Source: Zobellia laminariae
GTDB lineage: Bacteria > Bacteroidota > Bacteroidia > Flavobacteriales > Flavobacteriaceae
DNA: 64,000 nt
Direction of reading: 5' to 3'
Assembly: GCF_009725995.1 (NCBI RefSeq)
Contig: NZ_RCNS01000004.1
Coordinates: forward strand, 310,001-374,000
Shown here: positions 26,588 to 35,952 of the stretch, one piece after another
Layout: each line of letters opens with the position of its first letter
Numbering within the stretch: the first letter of the stretch is position 1
Notes under the pieces: generated by a model
What the model saw: only the letters and a program-made list of their open reading frames with translations
The model's database searches: none
What the model was told of the DNA's origin: nothing
Position numbers and translations under genes: made by a program

Positions 26588-27403
26588 TTATTTATCCAAA
26601 TTTACAACGTTCTCTGTTTCTATTCTAGAAAGCTCTTCCAGTTTTCCTTTTTCTAATAAAGAAGGTAGGTCTGTTAGCGTAGTACCAATAGGTGCTTTGT
26701 AGTTAATGTAATCTTGAAATATAATACCATCTACGGTCCTACGATTATAGGAACTCCTTAAGCGTACGCCGCCATCATTTGTTTCGTATTTGTAAGCTAA
26801 ATAATCTATGGTTTTAGATTTTGCGTTGATCCAATACATAAACACATCATCATGATCGGTGCCACCACCTTTTTGGTCAAAAGTTACCTCTATGGCTTTG
26901 TAATCTTCGCCTTTGATCGTAATGTGCTCGATATAGGTTTTGTTTACCGCCTTATCATTTAATTTATGCGGTAAAGTGGCAAAATAAATGACAGAGTTTA
27001 AGGCTTCGGTATACTTGGCGGTATCCTTTGGAGACAGGGAGACAGGTTTGCCGTTTACTTTACGTAATAATTTACCATTGTCAAGTAGGTCTATGACTTC
27101 ATTACCTTTTTCTTTCATTGATACGGTATAGATATATTTATTACCATCGTTTTGAAAAGTATAATCTTTGTCGCGAAAGGTAAAGCTGTAATGGGCCTTG
27201 TTATAACGATCTCCGCCATGTGCGGTAATTGCCTGCTGAACTAAAGTTTCTGCTTCGTCCGGTTCTTCTCTTTGCGTAGTCTTATCAATAGATTGTGTTA
27301 TTTTAAGAATAGGTTTTTCTACTATTTTTTCCTTTTCTTTTGACTTGCAAGAAGATAATCCTAGGAGTACTAATAGGGTGATAAGATAATAGTTAATTTT
27401 CAT
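26588..27403 (-). CDS. DUF6503 family lipoprotein
   Basis: The 271-residue lipoprotein has lipobox LLGLSSC (Cys19) and a charged KSKEKEK spacer. A domain with AHGGDRYNKAHYSFTFR and GTDHDDVFMYWINAKSK follows, resembling the LolA/LppX-like fold family DUF6503. Function is unknown; lipid or lipoprotein binding is a guess from fold type. It sits 10 bp upstream of the deformylase and 6 bp after the VOC gene. Confidence 0.78.
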   Translation of the reverse strand: MKINYYLITLLVLLGLSSCKSKEKEKIVEKPILKITQSIDKTTQREEPDEAETLVQQAITAHGGDRYNKAHYSFTFRDKDYTFQNDGNKYIYTVSMKEKGNEVIDLLDNGKLLRKVNGKPVSLSPKDTAKYTEALNSVIYFATLPHKLNDKAVNKTYIEHITIKGEDYKAIEVTFDQKGGGTDHDDVFMYWINAKSKTIDYLAYKYETNDGGVRLRSSYNRRTVDGIIFQDYINYKAPIGTTLTDLPSLLEKGKLEELSRIETENVVNLDK

Positions 27404-27409
27404 AAGTGT

Positions 27410-28057
27410 TTAAATTTCTACAACCCCTTTTGGGCTTTGTATAATAGCCTTTAGACTAATTTTTTCGTTAGGTTCTATTCTTAGCTGCACGCCCAATTTG
27501 TTGAACGTGTTATAAACTATGTCGGGATTCGGGTGTGTGCCATACAGCTCAATCAATTTGCAACCCATATTAGGTAAAGCATCATGTGGGTGCGTTTCTG
27601 TCTGGCTCCAGTCTACCATAAAAGGAACAAGCTCTGTTTCTGGTGTGGGCAAGGGTAATATAAGTTCCCATTTTAATAGTGCTCCATTTGCCGTATTGCG
27701 ACTTCCGCCTGTAATACTCCCCATTTCTGGGAGGTATTGTTTTACTATAATGGCATCTTTTGTAAGCTCGTTAGATTTTAATGCCCAACGTGTTATTTGG
27801 TCATGGGTAAGTATATCTACACCCATCCATCTTGGGGGTGCTATATTTTTATTGGCCTCATCGGCTGCCAAAAGTTCAAGATAGGTACCGTTGTCTAAGT
27901 TTATTAAGGCATTTTTGGTGCCTTGTGTAGGATGGTATCCTCCAAAAATAGCCTTAACACCTAATTTCTTCTCCAGAGCAATAACTGCAGAGTCTAAATC
28001 ACTAACGGTATAAACAATATGGTCTAATAATCTATTATGTGGATTTCCTGAATTCAT
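27410..28057 (-). CDS. VOC superfamily (glyoxalase-like) protein
   Basis: The 215 residues begin with HIVYTVSDLDSAVIALEKKLG, the first beta-alpha-beta-beta-beta unit with its His. A second half-domain follows near IELYGTHPNPD. This matches the Glyoxalase_3-like group of metal-dependent enzymes; substrate is unknown. It is first in a three-gene minus operon and diverges from the SDR gene. Confidence 0.78.
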   Translation of the reverse strand: MNSGNPHNRLLDHIVYTVSDLDSAVIALEKKLGVKAIFGGYHPTQGTKNALINLDNGTYLELLAADEANKNIAPPRWMGVDILTHDQITRWALKSNELTKDAIIVKQYLPEMGSITGGSRNTANGALLKWELILPLPTPETELVPFMVDWSQTETHPHDALPNMGCKLIELYGTHPNPDIVYNTFNKLGVQLRIEPNEKISLKAIIQSPKGVVEI

Positions 28058-28156
28058 TAGGTTAAAGATATTTGAAAAGTAAACAGTTGCATCATATGTT
28101 TCCGAAAATTACCATGGATTCTCTCTATTGTCCCGTTCTGGACCATAGAACCAAAA

Positions 28157-28164
28157 TACCTTTG
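28157..28164 (+). promoter_or_regulatory. Promoter -7 box TACCTTTG for the SDR gene
   Basis: TACCTTTG matches TAnnTTTG and lies 30 bp upstream of the ATG at 28195. This also argues that translation starts there rather than at the earlier in-frame ATG at 28072. The -33 element is weak (TTC about 19 bp upstream). Confidence 0.4.
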
Positions 28165-28194
28165 TTCCAACAAAACTCTAAAAAATATAATACG

Positions 28195-28941
28195 ATGAAA
28201 AGAGCATTGATAATAGGTGGCAGTAGTGGAATTGGAAAAGCAACGGCTCAGAACCTTTTGAATGAAGGCGTAGAAGTTCATGTTGTTGGTACAAACCAAG
28301 ATAAACTTGGAGTTTTTGAAAAAGAAACAACGGGTAACTTAGTAACTCATAAAGTAGATATTACAAGCGCGAAGCAATTAAAGGAGTTGAATAATAAAAT
28401 TGATAGTTGGGATAATCTGGACTATTTGGTAAATGCTTCGGGAATTTTTGGTCCAAAACCTTTTTTAGACCATAGTGAGGCAGATTATGATTCATATATG
28501 GATTTAAACAGAGGGTTCTTCTTTATAACTCAAACTGTAGCTAAAAAGATGGCGGCTACAGGTGGCGGTTCAATTGTTAATGTTGGTTCTATGTGGGCCA
28601 AACAAGCAATAAAAGTTACGCCATCTTCTGCATATTCTATGCAAAAGGCAGGGTTGCATTCATTAACGCAACATTTGGCCATGGAGTTGGCGGATTCAAA
28701 TATTAGGGTTAATGCCGTGTCCCCTGCAGTGGTTGAAACTCCTGTTTATGATGGTGTTTTTGGAGGAAAGGAAGAGGCACATAAGGCTTTACAAGGTTTG
28801 CATAGTTTTCATCCTATTGGGCGATACGGAAAACCGGAAGACGTAGCAAATACCATCTCTTTTTTACTATCCGATAAAGCTTCTTGGGTAACAGGTGCCA
28901 TTTGGGATACGGATGGTGGTGTAATGTCAGGAAGAAATTAA
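28195..28941 (+). CDS. Short-chain dehydrogenase/reductase (SDR)
   Basis: The 248-residue classical SDR has the NAD(P) motif [12 protein letters not shown] (from residue 5), the NASGIFG segment (NAG-type), a catalytic Ser in NVGSM, and Y-x3-K in SAYSMQKAG. The C-terminus [14 protein letters not shown] is typical. An upstream in-frame ATG at 28072 would add 41 atypical residues; I reject it. Substrate is unknown. A terminator follows. Confidence 0.88.
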   Translation: MKRALIIGGSSGIGKATAQNLLNEGVEVHVVGTNQDKLGVFEKETTGNLVTHKVDITSAKQLKELNNKIDSWDNLDYLVNASGIFGPKPFLDHSEADYDSYMDLNRGFFFITQTVAKKMAATGGGSIVNVGSMWAKQAIKVTPSSAYSMQKAGLHSLTQHLAMELADSNIRVNAVSPAVVETPVYDGVFGGKEEAHKALQGLHSFHPIGRYGKPEDVANTISFLLSDKASWVTGAIWDTDGGVMSGRN

Positions 28942-28961
28942 TAGCTTATACTTATAAAGTT

Positions 28962-29005
28962 TTAACGCAGTTCAAAATGCTTGCATTTCTGAATTGCGTT
29001 TTATT
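28962..29005 (+). terminator. Intrinsic terminator after the SDR gene
   Basis: AACGCAGTTCA (from 28964) pairs with TGAATTGCGTT (one G-U) around an inner ATGC/GCAT stem, followed by TTTTATT. It lies 23 bp after the SDR stop. Confidence 0.75.
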
Positions 29006-29036
29006 GCTTCAAAACATGTAATTTCATATTCTAATT

Positions 29037-30080
29037 ATGACAGAAAAAATCTCAGAATATATTATTATAGGAGCCGGGTTATCTGGGCTTACTTCCGCGT
29101 ATTATTTAAACAAAAGTGGAATAACCGATTTTAAGATACTCGAATCCCGTGACCGCGTTGGTGGGCGTATTGTTACCCGAGATGGCATTGATTTTGGTGC
29201 TACCTGGTTTCAGAACCATCATGAAGAAGTTATAGCACTTTTGGATGCACTTGGTGTTGAGAAATATCATCAATATAATGAAGGGAAGAGTGTTTTGGTC
29301 TATAGCACCATGGCGCCAGAACATTATTTTGAGAACGATCCAGATACGCCATCTGCCTATCGTATGAAGGGAAATTCTCAAGCTTTGATTCATGCTTTGG
29401 CCAAACCTTTATCCGAAAAAATAAAATTGAATACTAATGTTATTGGTATTCATGAGACTGAAAATGGAATAAAGGTAGAGACCGATAAAGAAACGTTTTT
29501 TGCAAAAAAGGTTATTGTGACCATTCCACCTTTAATTGCTACGCGCATTTCTTTTTCTCCAGAATTGCCTCCTGAGGTGAATGAAACAATGAAAAAGACC
29601 CATACGTGGATGAGCAATGCCATAAAAGTAGGCTTGACGTTCAAGACCCCTTTTTGGAGAGCTAAGAATTTTTCGGGTATGGTCATTGGGCAAGTAGGTG
29701 CCGTAACGGAGTTGTACGATCATAATGATGCCGAAAACTCACATTTTGCACTTATGGGATTTGTAAATGAAGGGCTTAGGGACGTGTCTGAAGAAAATAG
29801 AAAACAACGAATTTTAGATTATTTATCTAAATATCTTGGAGCTGAGGTTTTAGATTATCTTACTTACGAAGAAAAAGATTGGTCTCAAGACAAGCATACT
29901 TCTTGCGAAACTATTAAGTCTATTTATATGAGTCCGTCTTATGGAAATCCGGTATTTGCCAAAAGTTTTATGAGCGGTAAGTTGCGGTTCTCAGGGGCAG
30001 AGACATCACCAATTCATGGCGGGTATATGGATGGAGCCATTTATAGCGGAATCAATACAGTCAAAAAATTTCTAGGTTGA
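29037..30080 (+). CDS. Flavin-containing amine oxidase
   Basis: The 347 residues begin YIIIGAGLSGLTSAYYL (FAD Rossmann), then ILESRDRVGGRI, the GG motif of the monoamine-oxidase family. FSGAETSPIHGGYMDGAIYSG near the C-terminus closes the FAD site. It probably oxidises an amine or amino compound; the substrate is unknown. No signal peptide is seen. The AraC regulator gene follows 62 bp downstream. Confidence 0.86.
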   Translation: MTEKISEYIIIGAGLSGLTSAYYLNKSGITDFKILESRDRVGGRIVTRDGIDFGATWFQNHHEEVIALLDALGVEKYHQYNEGKSVLVYSTMAPEHYFENDPDTPSAYRMKGNSQALIHALAKPLSEKIKLNTNVIGIHETENGIKVETDKETFFAKKVIVTIPPLIATRISFSPELPPEVNETMKKTHTWMSNAIKVGLTFKTPFWRAKNFSGMVIGQVGAVTELYDHNDAENSHFALMGFVNEGLRDVSEENRKQRILDYLSKYLGAEVLDYLTYEEKDWSQDKHTSCETIKSIYMSPSYGNPVFAKSFMSGKLRFSGAETSPIHGGYMDGAIYSGINTVKKFLG

Positions 30081-30142
30081 TGCGTTAGTGAGCTATTTTT
30101 TTTTGCGACCAAGAGATTATAAAATAGTCCCAAGCTAAGCGA

Positions 30143-31024
30143 ATGCAAAATTCGAAGACCAAAATTGAACAGTACCATTTGCATAAGGAGCATCCTAGAA
30201 AGCTTCAGTTTGAACTGTACGACTTAAACACCTACAGAAAAAAAAGTGGGGATTTAGCTGCAGTGCCCCATTCCCATAGTTATTATCAAATTATATGGTT
30301 CTTTAATGATGGCGGCACGCATGCCGTAGACTTTAAGAAGTACGATGTAAAGAAAAACACAGTCCTGTTTGTTACCAAGGACCAAGTGCACGCTTTTGAT
30401 GAAAATGAAGAGGTTCAAGGTTGGTTAATTCATTTTAATGAAAGTTTTTTTAAGCATACAGATATTGATATGTTTTTGAAATTCAACATATTTCATATGT
30501 TGGAAAAACCTTGTTATACCATTGATGAAAATAGTGCAACCGTGGCATCTACTTATATTTCTTTGATTCAAAATGAATTGCAACAACGTGATCGTTTTGG
30601 TTATGAAGATATCATACGGTTTTTGTTGAAAGCTTTTTTAATTCAATTGGAGCGCATTCATCAAAGTGATGCTAGTAAGCCTATTCAACTCAATAGCCTT
30701 TATGAAAGGCAGTTTTTTGAATTCAAGGAGCTGGTAGAATTGCATTTTAAAGACGGGCTTACAGTTGGTGAGTATGCCAATTTTATGAACGTATCTCCCA
30801 AAACATTATCTACACTTACAAATGCAATCGTAGGGAAATCTCCATCTCAGATTATTGCCCAAAGGACCATACTGGAGGCTAAGCGTCTGGTAAGGTTTAC
30901 TACTTTGCAGATTAACGAAATCGCTTTTCGGTTGGGGTTCGAAGATGCTTCTTACTTTGTAAAATATTTCAAAAGACATATAGGGCAATCTCCCAAAAGC
31001 TATCGCCAAAGTCGGTTTACTTAA
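30143..31024 (+). CDS. AraC family transcriptional regulator
   Basis: The 293 residues comprise an N-terminal cupin (HSHSYYQIIWFFNDGGTH segment) and a C-terminal double helix-turn-helix. The second helix motif is INEIAFRLGFEDASYFVKYFKRHIG-type, ending SPKSYRQS. A small-molecule-responsive activator is likely. Its targets are probably local (amine oxidase or SDR); this is inferred from position only. Confidence 0.9.
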   Translation: MQNSKTKIEQYHLHKEHPRKLQFELYDLNTYRKKSGDLAAVPHSHSYYQIIWFFNDGGTHAVDFKKYDVKKNTVLFVTKDQVHAFDENEEVQGWLIHFNESFFKHTDIDMFLKFNIFHMLEKPCYTIDENSATVASTYISLIQNELQQRDRFGYEDIIRFLLKAFLIQLERIHQSDASKPIQLNSLYERQFFEFKELVELHFKDGLTVGEYANFMNVSPKTLSTLTNAIVGKSPSQIIAQRTILEAKRLVRFTTLQINEIAFRLGFEDASYFVKYFKRHIGQSPKSYRQSRFT

Positions 31025-31102
31025 AAGTCGATAAAATATAGACTGTTGAAGAAATCGTTAACTAAATTATTCAAGGTCTCGTAGTTTTAATGTTTGGTTC
31101 TT

Positions 31103-31110
31103 TAATTTTG
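31103..31110 (+). promoter_or_regulatory. Promoter -7 box TAATTTTG upstream of the amidase gene
   Basis: TAATTTTG matches TAnnTTTG in the AraC-amidase gap and would give a leader of about 95 nt. No convincing -33 TTTG is placed correctly, so this is a sequence match only. Confidence 0.35.
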
Positions 31111-31209
31111 CATCGGATTCAAATAATTTTAGGCATTGTTTTTGATTTTCTGGAATTAGGCGGTTTACCGTAGGAGTAGATGTATGATGGTTTTTGATAA
31201 AGTTGATTA

Positions 31210-32283
31210 ATGAATTATAGTTTTTCTTATCGTTTTAAGGTGCTAGGCCTTTTAGTTTTTTTTATGGGTTTCACTGTATTGTCCTTTTCGCAGGATACAA
31301 TACAGACTGTTGTTGCCCAAAAAGGTGATGGTATACTTTCTTTGTTGAGAAAACAAGGTGTAAATCCTTATGATCATTATGATGATTTTATTTCATTGAA
31401 TATTGAAAATTTACGAGATAGCATTCACCTGTATGCAGGTAGAACTTACCGCATTCCATCTGCAGACCTTGATACGGTAGCTATTGTGGACTCTATCCAA
31501 AGTAAAACCAAAGAAATTAAAAAAATAGAAGGGAAGGTCTATCCTATTTTTGGTAAAGATTATGAAACAGTCCTTCCAAAGAGTAAATTATTGAAAGGAG
31601 CGGTCTATTATTTGGTTTCCGGACATGGTGGTCCAGATCCTGGTGCCATGGCTACATATGGAGGTAAATCTATTGCGGAAGACGAGTATGCTTATGATAT
31701 TACATTACGTCTGGCCAGAGAGCTATTAGCTCATGGAGCAGAAGTGTACATTATAATTAGAGATGAGAATGACGGAATTAGGGATGAGCGTATCTTGGAG
31801 ATTGATCATGATGAGGTTGCCTATCCTAATAAAACCATTCCTTTAAATCAGGTAGCTCGTTTAAGGCAGCGTGTAGATATTGTAAATAGTTTATACAAGA
31901 AAAATAGAGGTAAGTTCCAACGCCTAATTGTTACTCATATAGACAGCCGTAGTGTGGGGCAGAATATAGATGTGTTTTTCTATCATCATGAGAAGAGTAG
32001 AAACGGTAAGAAACTGGCCGAAAGCATACATAAAACCTTCCAAAAGAAATACAAAAAGTATCAACCTAATCGGACATATTCAGGAACTTTTGAAGATAGG
32101 ACTTCTTTGTATCTTGTAAAAAAGACACACCCAGCAATGACTTTTATTGAAGTGGGGAATATTAAAAATAAGAAAGATCAAAGGCGTATTCTTGATCCAG
32201 AAAACCGACAAGCTTTAGCAAAATGGATTAGCGAAGGGGTACTGCTAGACCATAAATTAGGAGAAATAGGGCCTATTCGTTAA
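31210..32283 (+). CDS. N-acetylmuramoyl-L-alanine amidase (Amidase_3) with LysM-like N-terminus
   Basis: The 357-residue exported protein has a signal peptide (about 1-27). A LysM-like segment follows (QKGDGILSLLRKQGVNPY to YRIP, about 35-80), then an Amidase_3 domain. Zn-ligand regions are SGHGGPDPGA, AEDEYAYDI and VTHIDS, and the catalytic-Glu region is FIEVGNIKNKKD. The first motif has S-G-H instead of D-A-G-H. It cleaves peptide stems from peptidoglycan. Its end overlaps the converging glycosyltransferase gene by 4 bp. Confidence 0.83.
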   Translation: MNYSFSYRFKVLGLLVFFMGFTVLSFSQDTIQTVVAQKGDGILSLLRKQGVNPYDHYDDFISLNIENLRDSIHLYAGRTYRIPSADLDTVAIVDSIQSKTKEIKKIEGKVYPIFGKDYETVLPKSKLLKGAVYYLVSGHGGPDPGAMATYGGKSIAEDEYAYDITLRLARELLAHGAEVYIIIRDENDGIRDERILEIDHDEVAYPNKTIPLNQVARLRQRVDIVNSLYKKNRGKFQRLIVTHIDSRSVGQNIDVFFYHHEKSRNGKKLAESIHKTFQKKYKKYQPNRTYSGTFEDRTSLYLVKKTHPAMTFIEVGNIKNKKDQRRILDPENRQALAKWISEGVLLDHKLGEIGPIR

Positions 32284-32984
32284 ACTGAAATCTTCCGCTT
32301 GTAATAATCGTACAGTTGGTCTGGACCAGCACCCAAGTAATTTTTTAAATGCATTATTCCAAAGTGATATTGCAGTTTTACCATACCTCTTTCTTGATAC
32401 CTTCTTGCTGATGTCTTTACGTGGCGCGGTAAGATTTTAAAGAATGTACTTTTATATAATCTACCAATAAATTCATTGTCTTCATAGACCACATAAGCTT
32501 CATTAAAACCACCTGAGTTATTAAAGAGTTCTTTTGTAATGAACAAAGATTGATCGCCTCCTCTACATATTTGATGATTTACCCGCGTAAACCAAGCAAA
32601 AAAGCTTAGGAAGATACTGTTACTGTCAAATTTCATTTGAAAACAACCAGTTTCAAAACCGTCTTCTACAGCGTCTATCACAGATTGGTCAAAATTATGA
32701 GGAGGCAAGGTATCTGCATGTAAGAAATAAAGAATAGCTCCCTTCGCATTTTTGGCTCCATAATTCAGTTGTTTTGCCCTGCCTTTTGCAGAATGTATAA
32801 CTCTTGCGCCATGATGTTCTGCTATAGCCGCAGTGTTATCTGCACTTCCGCCATCTACAATCAATATTTCTTTGATGTTTTCTGGGGAACTGTTCGCGGT
32901 TAGATAATTGATTGTTTGGGCAATACCTTTCGCCTCATTCAATACCGGAATAACAATACTTATTTGGAGTCTATTTTTTTTCAT
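32280..32984 (-). CDS. TIGR04283-type GT2 glycosyltransferase
   Basis: The 234-residue GT-A enzyme has ISIVIPVLNEAKGI, LIVDGGSADNT, and FLHADTLPP with the DxD-like site. It matches the TIGR04283 group, named for arsenosugar biosynthesis. Substrates are unproven here. It overlaps the DUF547 gene by 14 bp and shares a neighbourhood with the TIGR04282 enzyme and a purine nucleoside phosphorylase. Confidence 0.85.
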   Translation of the reverse strand: MKKNRLQISIVIPVLNEAKGIAQTINYLTANSSPENIKEILIVDGGSADNTAAIAEHHGARVIHSAKGRAKQLNYGAKNAKGAILYFLHADTLPPHNFDQSVIDAVEDGFETGCFQMKFDSNSIFLSFFAWFTRVNHQICRGGDQSLFITKELFNNSGGFNEAYVVYEDNEFIGRLYKSTFFKILPRHVKTSARRYQERGMVKLQYHFGIMHLKNYLGAGPDQLYDYYKRKISV

Positions 32985-33741
32985 TCAAACTCCAGTCGTA
33001 TGTAACATATTTAATGTCGGCCTTCGGGTCTATGTCCTTTTGGCTGTAGGTTTTGATATAGTCTATAAGGCTGCCGTTTTCCGTGAAATCTTTCTTATAC
33101 CATTTAAAAATGTTGGAAAGCTGTAATTTTTCTTTGGAAATAATATTTCGGGTAGGGTCATTTACAAAGTCTTCCGAGGCTTGTTGCAATTGGTCTTCAA
33201 TTTTTTCGGAAGTATAGGCTTCGTTCAATAGCTTCGGACAGGAGAAAGATGCGCAGTTTATGGCAAAATGAATGCGAGGCTCATTCATTTTACGAAGAAT
33301 TTTGTGCTCTATATCTCCTAAAGAAAATGTTTCGCTACCAATTCTCACCCATTCTTTGCCCCAGGGGTCTTTAATGTCTTTAATGCTTTTAGTAGGGTAG
33401 TTGTTTAAAATTAACTGTACCGTTGCAGCATTGTAAAGATTAATATAATAGGCTAGAGCTTCTTCTTTAGACCATATATCTGACGGACTTGTGTTTCCCA
33501 AATACTCTAAATAAGAGGTAAGTGCTGCCTGGTCATTATTGAAACCTTTATAATCTACATTACCCGTATTGTCTACGTATTTTTTTAAAAGGGAATTCCA
33601 TGCAGTGTGGTCTAAAACCTCGCTTTGGGAAGTGCCTGAGAATTCATGTTGCGGCATTTCTTTTCCTCCAAAAAAAGAAAAAAGGCCAGCTAAAGAAAAA
33701 ATAGATAGAACTGTCATTTGAGCCATTAGTTTAAATTGCAT
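32971..33741 (-). CDS. DUF547 protein (second copy)
   Basis: The 256-residue protein has an N-terminal signal or anchor (about 1-25). The DUF547 core includes AYYINLYNAATVQLIL, SLGDIEHKILRK, IHFAINCASFSCP and FKWYKKDF, ending YDWSLNEKK. It is clearly paralogous to 21337-22056, sharing the YDWxLNE end. The domain often sits with TIGR04283 transferases in this phylum (recalled, not checked). Role unknown. Confidence 0.84.
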   Translation of the reverse strand: MQFKLMAQMTVLSIFSLAGLFSFFGGKEMPQHEFSGTSQSEVLDHTAWNSLLKKYVDNTGNVDYKGFNNDQAALTSYLEYLGNTSPSDIWSKEEALAYYINLYNAATVQLILNNYPTKSIKDIKDPWGKEWVRIGSETFSLGDIEHKILRKMNEPRIHFAINCASFSCPKLLNEAYTSEKIEDQLQQASEDFVNDPTRNIISKEKLQLSNIFKWYKKDFTENGSLIDYIKTYSQKDIDPKADIKYVTYDWSLNEKK

Positions 33742-33832
33742 AGCGTATAATTTCTAATGATAAGTAGTGCTTACCTGCAAAAACTTACATTGAAGGTTCT
33801 AGCAATTTTGCTTGAGACCTAAATTATTTGCG

Positions 33833-34648
33833 CTATAGCGTCTTTATTAGTTCTCTAAATAGCTTTACCATTTTGGGTTCTGCTGCTTCTGCGGTTTTAA
33901 GAATCTGTTGTATATCAGCAGGTTTTAAATTATCTGGATTACATTCATCGGTAATAACCGAAACAGCTATAATTGGCAGATTCAGGTGGTTTGCTACAAT
34001 AACTTCTGGCACTGTGCTCATTCCAACAGCATCTGCACCAATTATTTTAAGCATGCGGTATTCTGCCTTAGTTTCTAGTTGCGGACCCACTACAGAGGCG
34101 TATACTCCTTTGTGTAAGGTTATATTTTCTTTTTCGGCAATGTTTGTCAAAGCTTTGCGCATGGGTACATCGTATGGTTCCGACATATCCGTGAAACGTG
34201 AGCCAAATTGGCCAACACCTTTAAATGCTAACGGGGATCCGCCTTGAAGGTTAATGTGGTCTTCAATTAGCATTAAATCACCTTCCTTGTAATCTAAATT
34301 AATGGCGCCGGCAGCGTTCGAAATAAATAATTTTTTAATGCCTAATTCATGCATTACGCGAATAGGGTAGGTAATATCCATAAAGTCATAACCTTCATAA
34401 AGATGAAACCGCCCTTGCATAACTACAGTCTTTTTGCCTTCTAAAGTCCCGTAAATTAGCATTCCGGAGTGAAATTCTACGGTTGCTAGCGGAAAGAACG
34501 GAATATGGTTGTAGTGAGCTTCAATCGCGTCTTCTATCTGGTCGGCTAGTTTGCCTAGGCCAGTGCCAAGTACAATACCAATTTCAGGATTATCAAACCC
34601 TTTACTTTGCAAGTAGGCCACGGATTCGTTTAATTGTTTTTTTATCAT
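33833..34648 (-). CDS. punA: Purine nucleoside phosphorylase
   Basis: The trimeric-type PNP (271 residues) phosphorolyses purine nucleosides to base and ribose-1-phosphate. Visible are GTGLGKLAD, MQGRFHLYEGY with the phosphate/base-site His, NAAGAIN, and VGPQLETKAEYRML. ATG overlaps the stop of the TIGR04282 gene by 4 bp, which ties nucleoside cleavage to sugar transfer. Whether it acts on ordinary or modified nucleosides cannot be read from sequence. Confidence 0.92.
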   Translation of the reverse strand: MIKKQLNESVAYLQSKGFDNPEIGIVLGTGLGKLADQIEDAIEAHYNHIPFFPLATVEFHSGMLIYGTLEGKKTVVMQGRFHLYEGYDFMDITYPIRVMHELGIKKLFISNAAGAINLDYKEGDLMLIEDHINLQGGSPLAFKGVGQFGSRFTDMSEPYDVPMRKALTNIAEKENITLHKGVYASVVGPQLETKAEYRMLKIIGADAVGMSTVPEVIVANHLNLPIIAVSVITDECNPDNLKPADIQQILKTAEAAEPKMVKLFRELIKTL

Positions 34649-35322
34649 GCTTTAATATGTTTTAAATAAGGCTCAAAAGCTTTAATGTCTTTAATATCTT
34701 CGTAGATATCCACATCGTTTCGTTCCTCTAAAATATGATGTTTTTCGTTTTTTAAATCTTCTAATGTGTTGGTTAGAACAGTGTCATTACCCCAATCTTT
34801 ATTAGAAAAGAGTTCTGATTTAAAACTATTCATTCCTAAAAGGTAATAGCCCCCGTCTTCCGCAGGTCCAATAACAAAATTGTTTTTCTTTAATTCCGAA
34901 AAAGCGTTTTGTAGGTCATTTTGGTCTAGGTCGTACATATCACTACCTATCACAATAATTCGTTCAAATCCTGAAGCAAACCCGTCTTGAAAAGCTTTTG
35001 CCATGCGAACACCTAAATCCGGGCCATGCTGAAGTCTCTTGTCAAATATGCTTGAACTCCAAATGTCATCTTTCCAAATCTCCTCTGAATACCAAACTTG
35101 TTTAGCAGCATTTAGATTTTCTGTGATGTTTACAGTATGGTCAAGTAAAAATTTATAGATATCCAAAGCTACTTCGTTACCAACGGTAGCTGCTAACCTG
35201 GTTTTACATTTACCTAATTGCGGATTCCGTGTAAAGATGAGCAGTAGGTTCTTAGATGCCACATTAGTATAGTTTACCGTAGCGGCGTCTTTCTGTTTTT
35301 CTTGCGGAGATATGATACTCAA
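34645..35322 (-). CDS. TIGR04282-type glycosyltransferase (DUF2064)
   Basis: The 225-residue GT-A-fold protein has LLIFTRNPQLGKCKTRLAA at residues 27-45, IVIGSDMYDL, and GPAEDGGYYLLGM. These define the TIGR04282/DUF2064 nucleotidyl/glycosyltransferase-like group named for arsenosugar biosynthesis. It precedes and overlaps the PNP gene. Donor and acceptor are unproven. Confidence 0.85.
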   Translation of the reverse strand: MSIISPQEKQKDAATVNYTNVASKNLLLIFTRNPQLGKCKTRLAATVGNEVALDIYKFLLDHTVNITENLNAAKQVWYSEEIWKDDIWSSSIFDKRLQHGPDLGVRMAKAFQDGFASGFERIIVIGSDMYDLDQNDLQNAFSELKKNNFVIGPAEDGGYYLLGMNSFKSELFSNKDWGNDTVLTNTLEDLKNEKHHILEERNDVDIYEDIKDIKAFEPYLKHIKA

Positions 35323-35387
35323 ATGATAGTGATTTTATTGATTTATGATTTATTGAAAAGGAAATTCTGTAAAAAATATTAGACGTT

Positions 35388-35885
35388 TTATTTGTCGTAA
35401 ACTTTCTCTCCGCTAGTAAGTAGTTTTCCCCAATGTTTATTAAAGGCGTGTACCTTTTCGGTCGTGTTTCCTATAGAATCATATACCGGAAGCCCTTCGT
35501 TCTTCCATTCAAAAATACCTCCATATAGATTTTTGACATTGGTATAGCCAGCCTCTTCTAATTCTTCTCCAATGTTTTCAGAACGTACGCCTATAGAACA
35601 GTAAACGACTATTTCACTGTTTTTATTTTGAACTTTTTGTAGAACAGAATCCAATTGAAAGGTGTCATAGCCTACCCAAATAGCATTTTCTAAGTGGCTA
35701 ACATCATATTCCTTTTTCTCACGGGCATCCAACAAAATAGGGCTTTCGGTCTTTTCAAGTGCTTCAACGTGAATGTAATCAACTGACTCTTTGTTGAGTT
35801 TTCTCAGTGTCTTATCTATCTTGCTTTGAGAAAAAGAAGTAGAAGCTAACAAAAAAAATATGAGGGTACTTAATATGGTTTTCAT
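35388..35885 (-). CDS. Exported rhodanese-like protein
   Basis: The 165-residue protein has a signal peptide (1-19) and one rhodanese domain. The active loop is VVYCSIGVRSE with catalytic Cys, and a LLDAREKKEYDVSHLENA motif precedes it. It probably handles sulfur or another thiol-reactive oxyanion in the periplasm. It lies 65 bp upstream of the TIGR04282 gene in the same direction. Confidence 0.85.
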   Translation of the reverse strand: MKTILSTLIFFLLASTSFSQSKIDKTLRKLNKESVDYIHVEALEKTESPILLDAREKKEYDVSHLENAIWVGYDTFQLDSVLQKVQNKNSEIVVYCSIGVRSENIGEELEEAGYTNVKNLYGGIFEWKNEGLPVYDSIGNTTEKVHAFNKHWGKLLTSGEKVYDK

Positions 35886-35952
35886 GAGAATTTAACTTGT
35901 AGTACAATAACAAATATACTATTAAAATGATCTGAGCTTTGTTAAGTAAAGG

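Noticed and set aside
28072..28194. 41-residue N-terminal extension of the SDR
   Set aside because: Residues before MKRALIIGG do not match SDRs, and a TAnnTTTG box lies inside the stretch.
33828..34247. 139-codon plus-strand frame over purine nucleoside phosphorylase
   Set aside because: Antisense shadow of a motif-complete PNP; Ser/Ala/Ile-rich with no domain.
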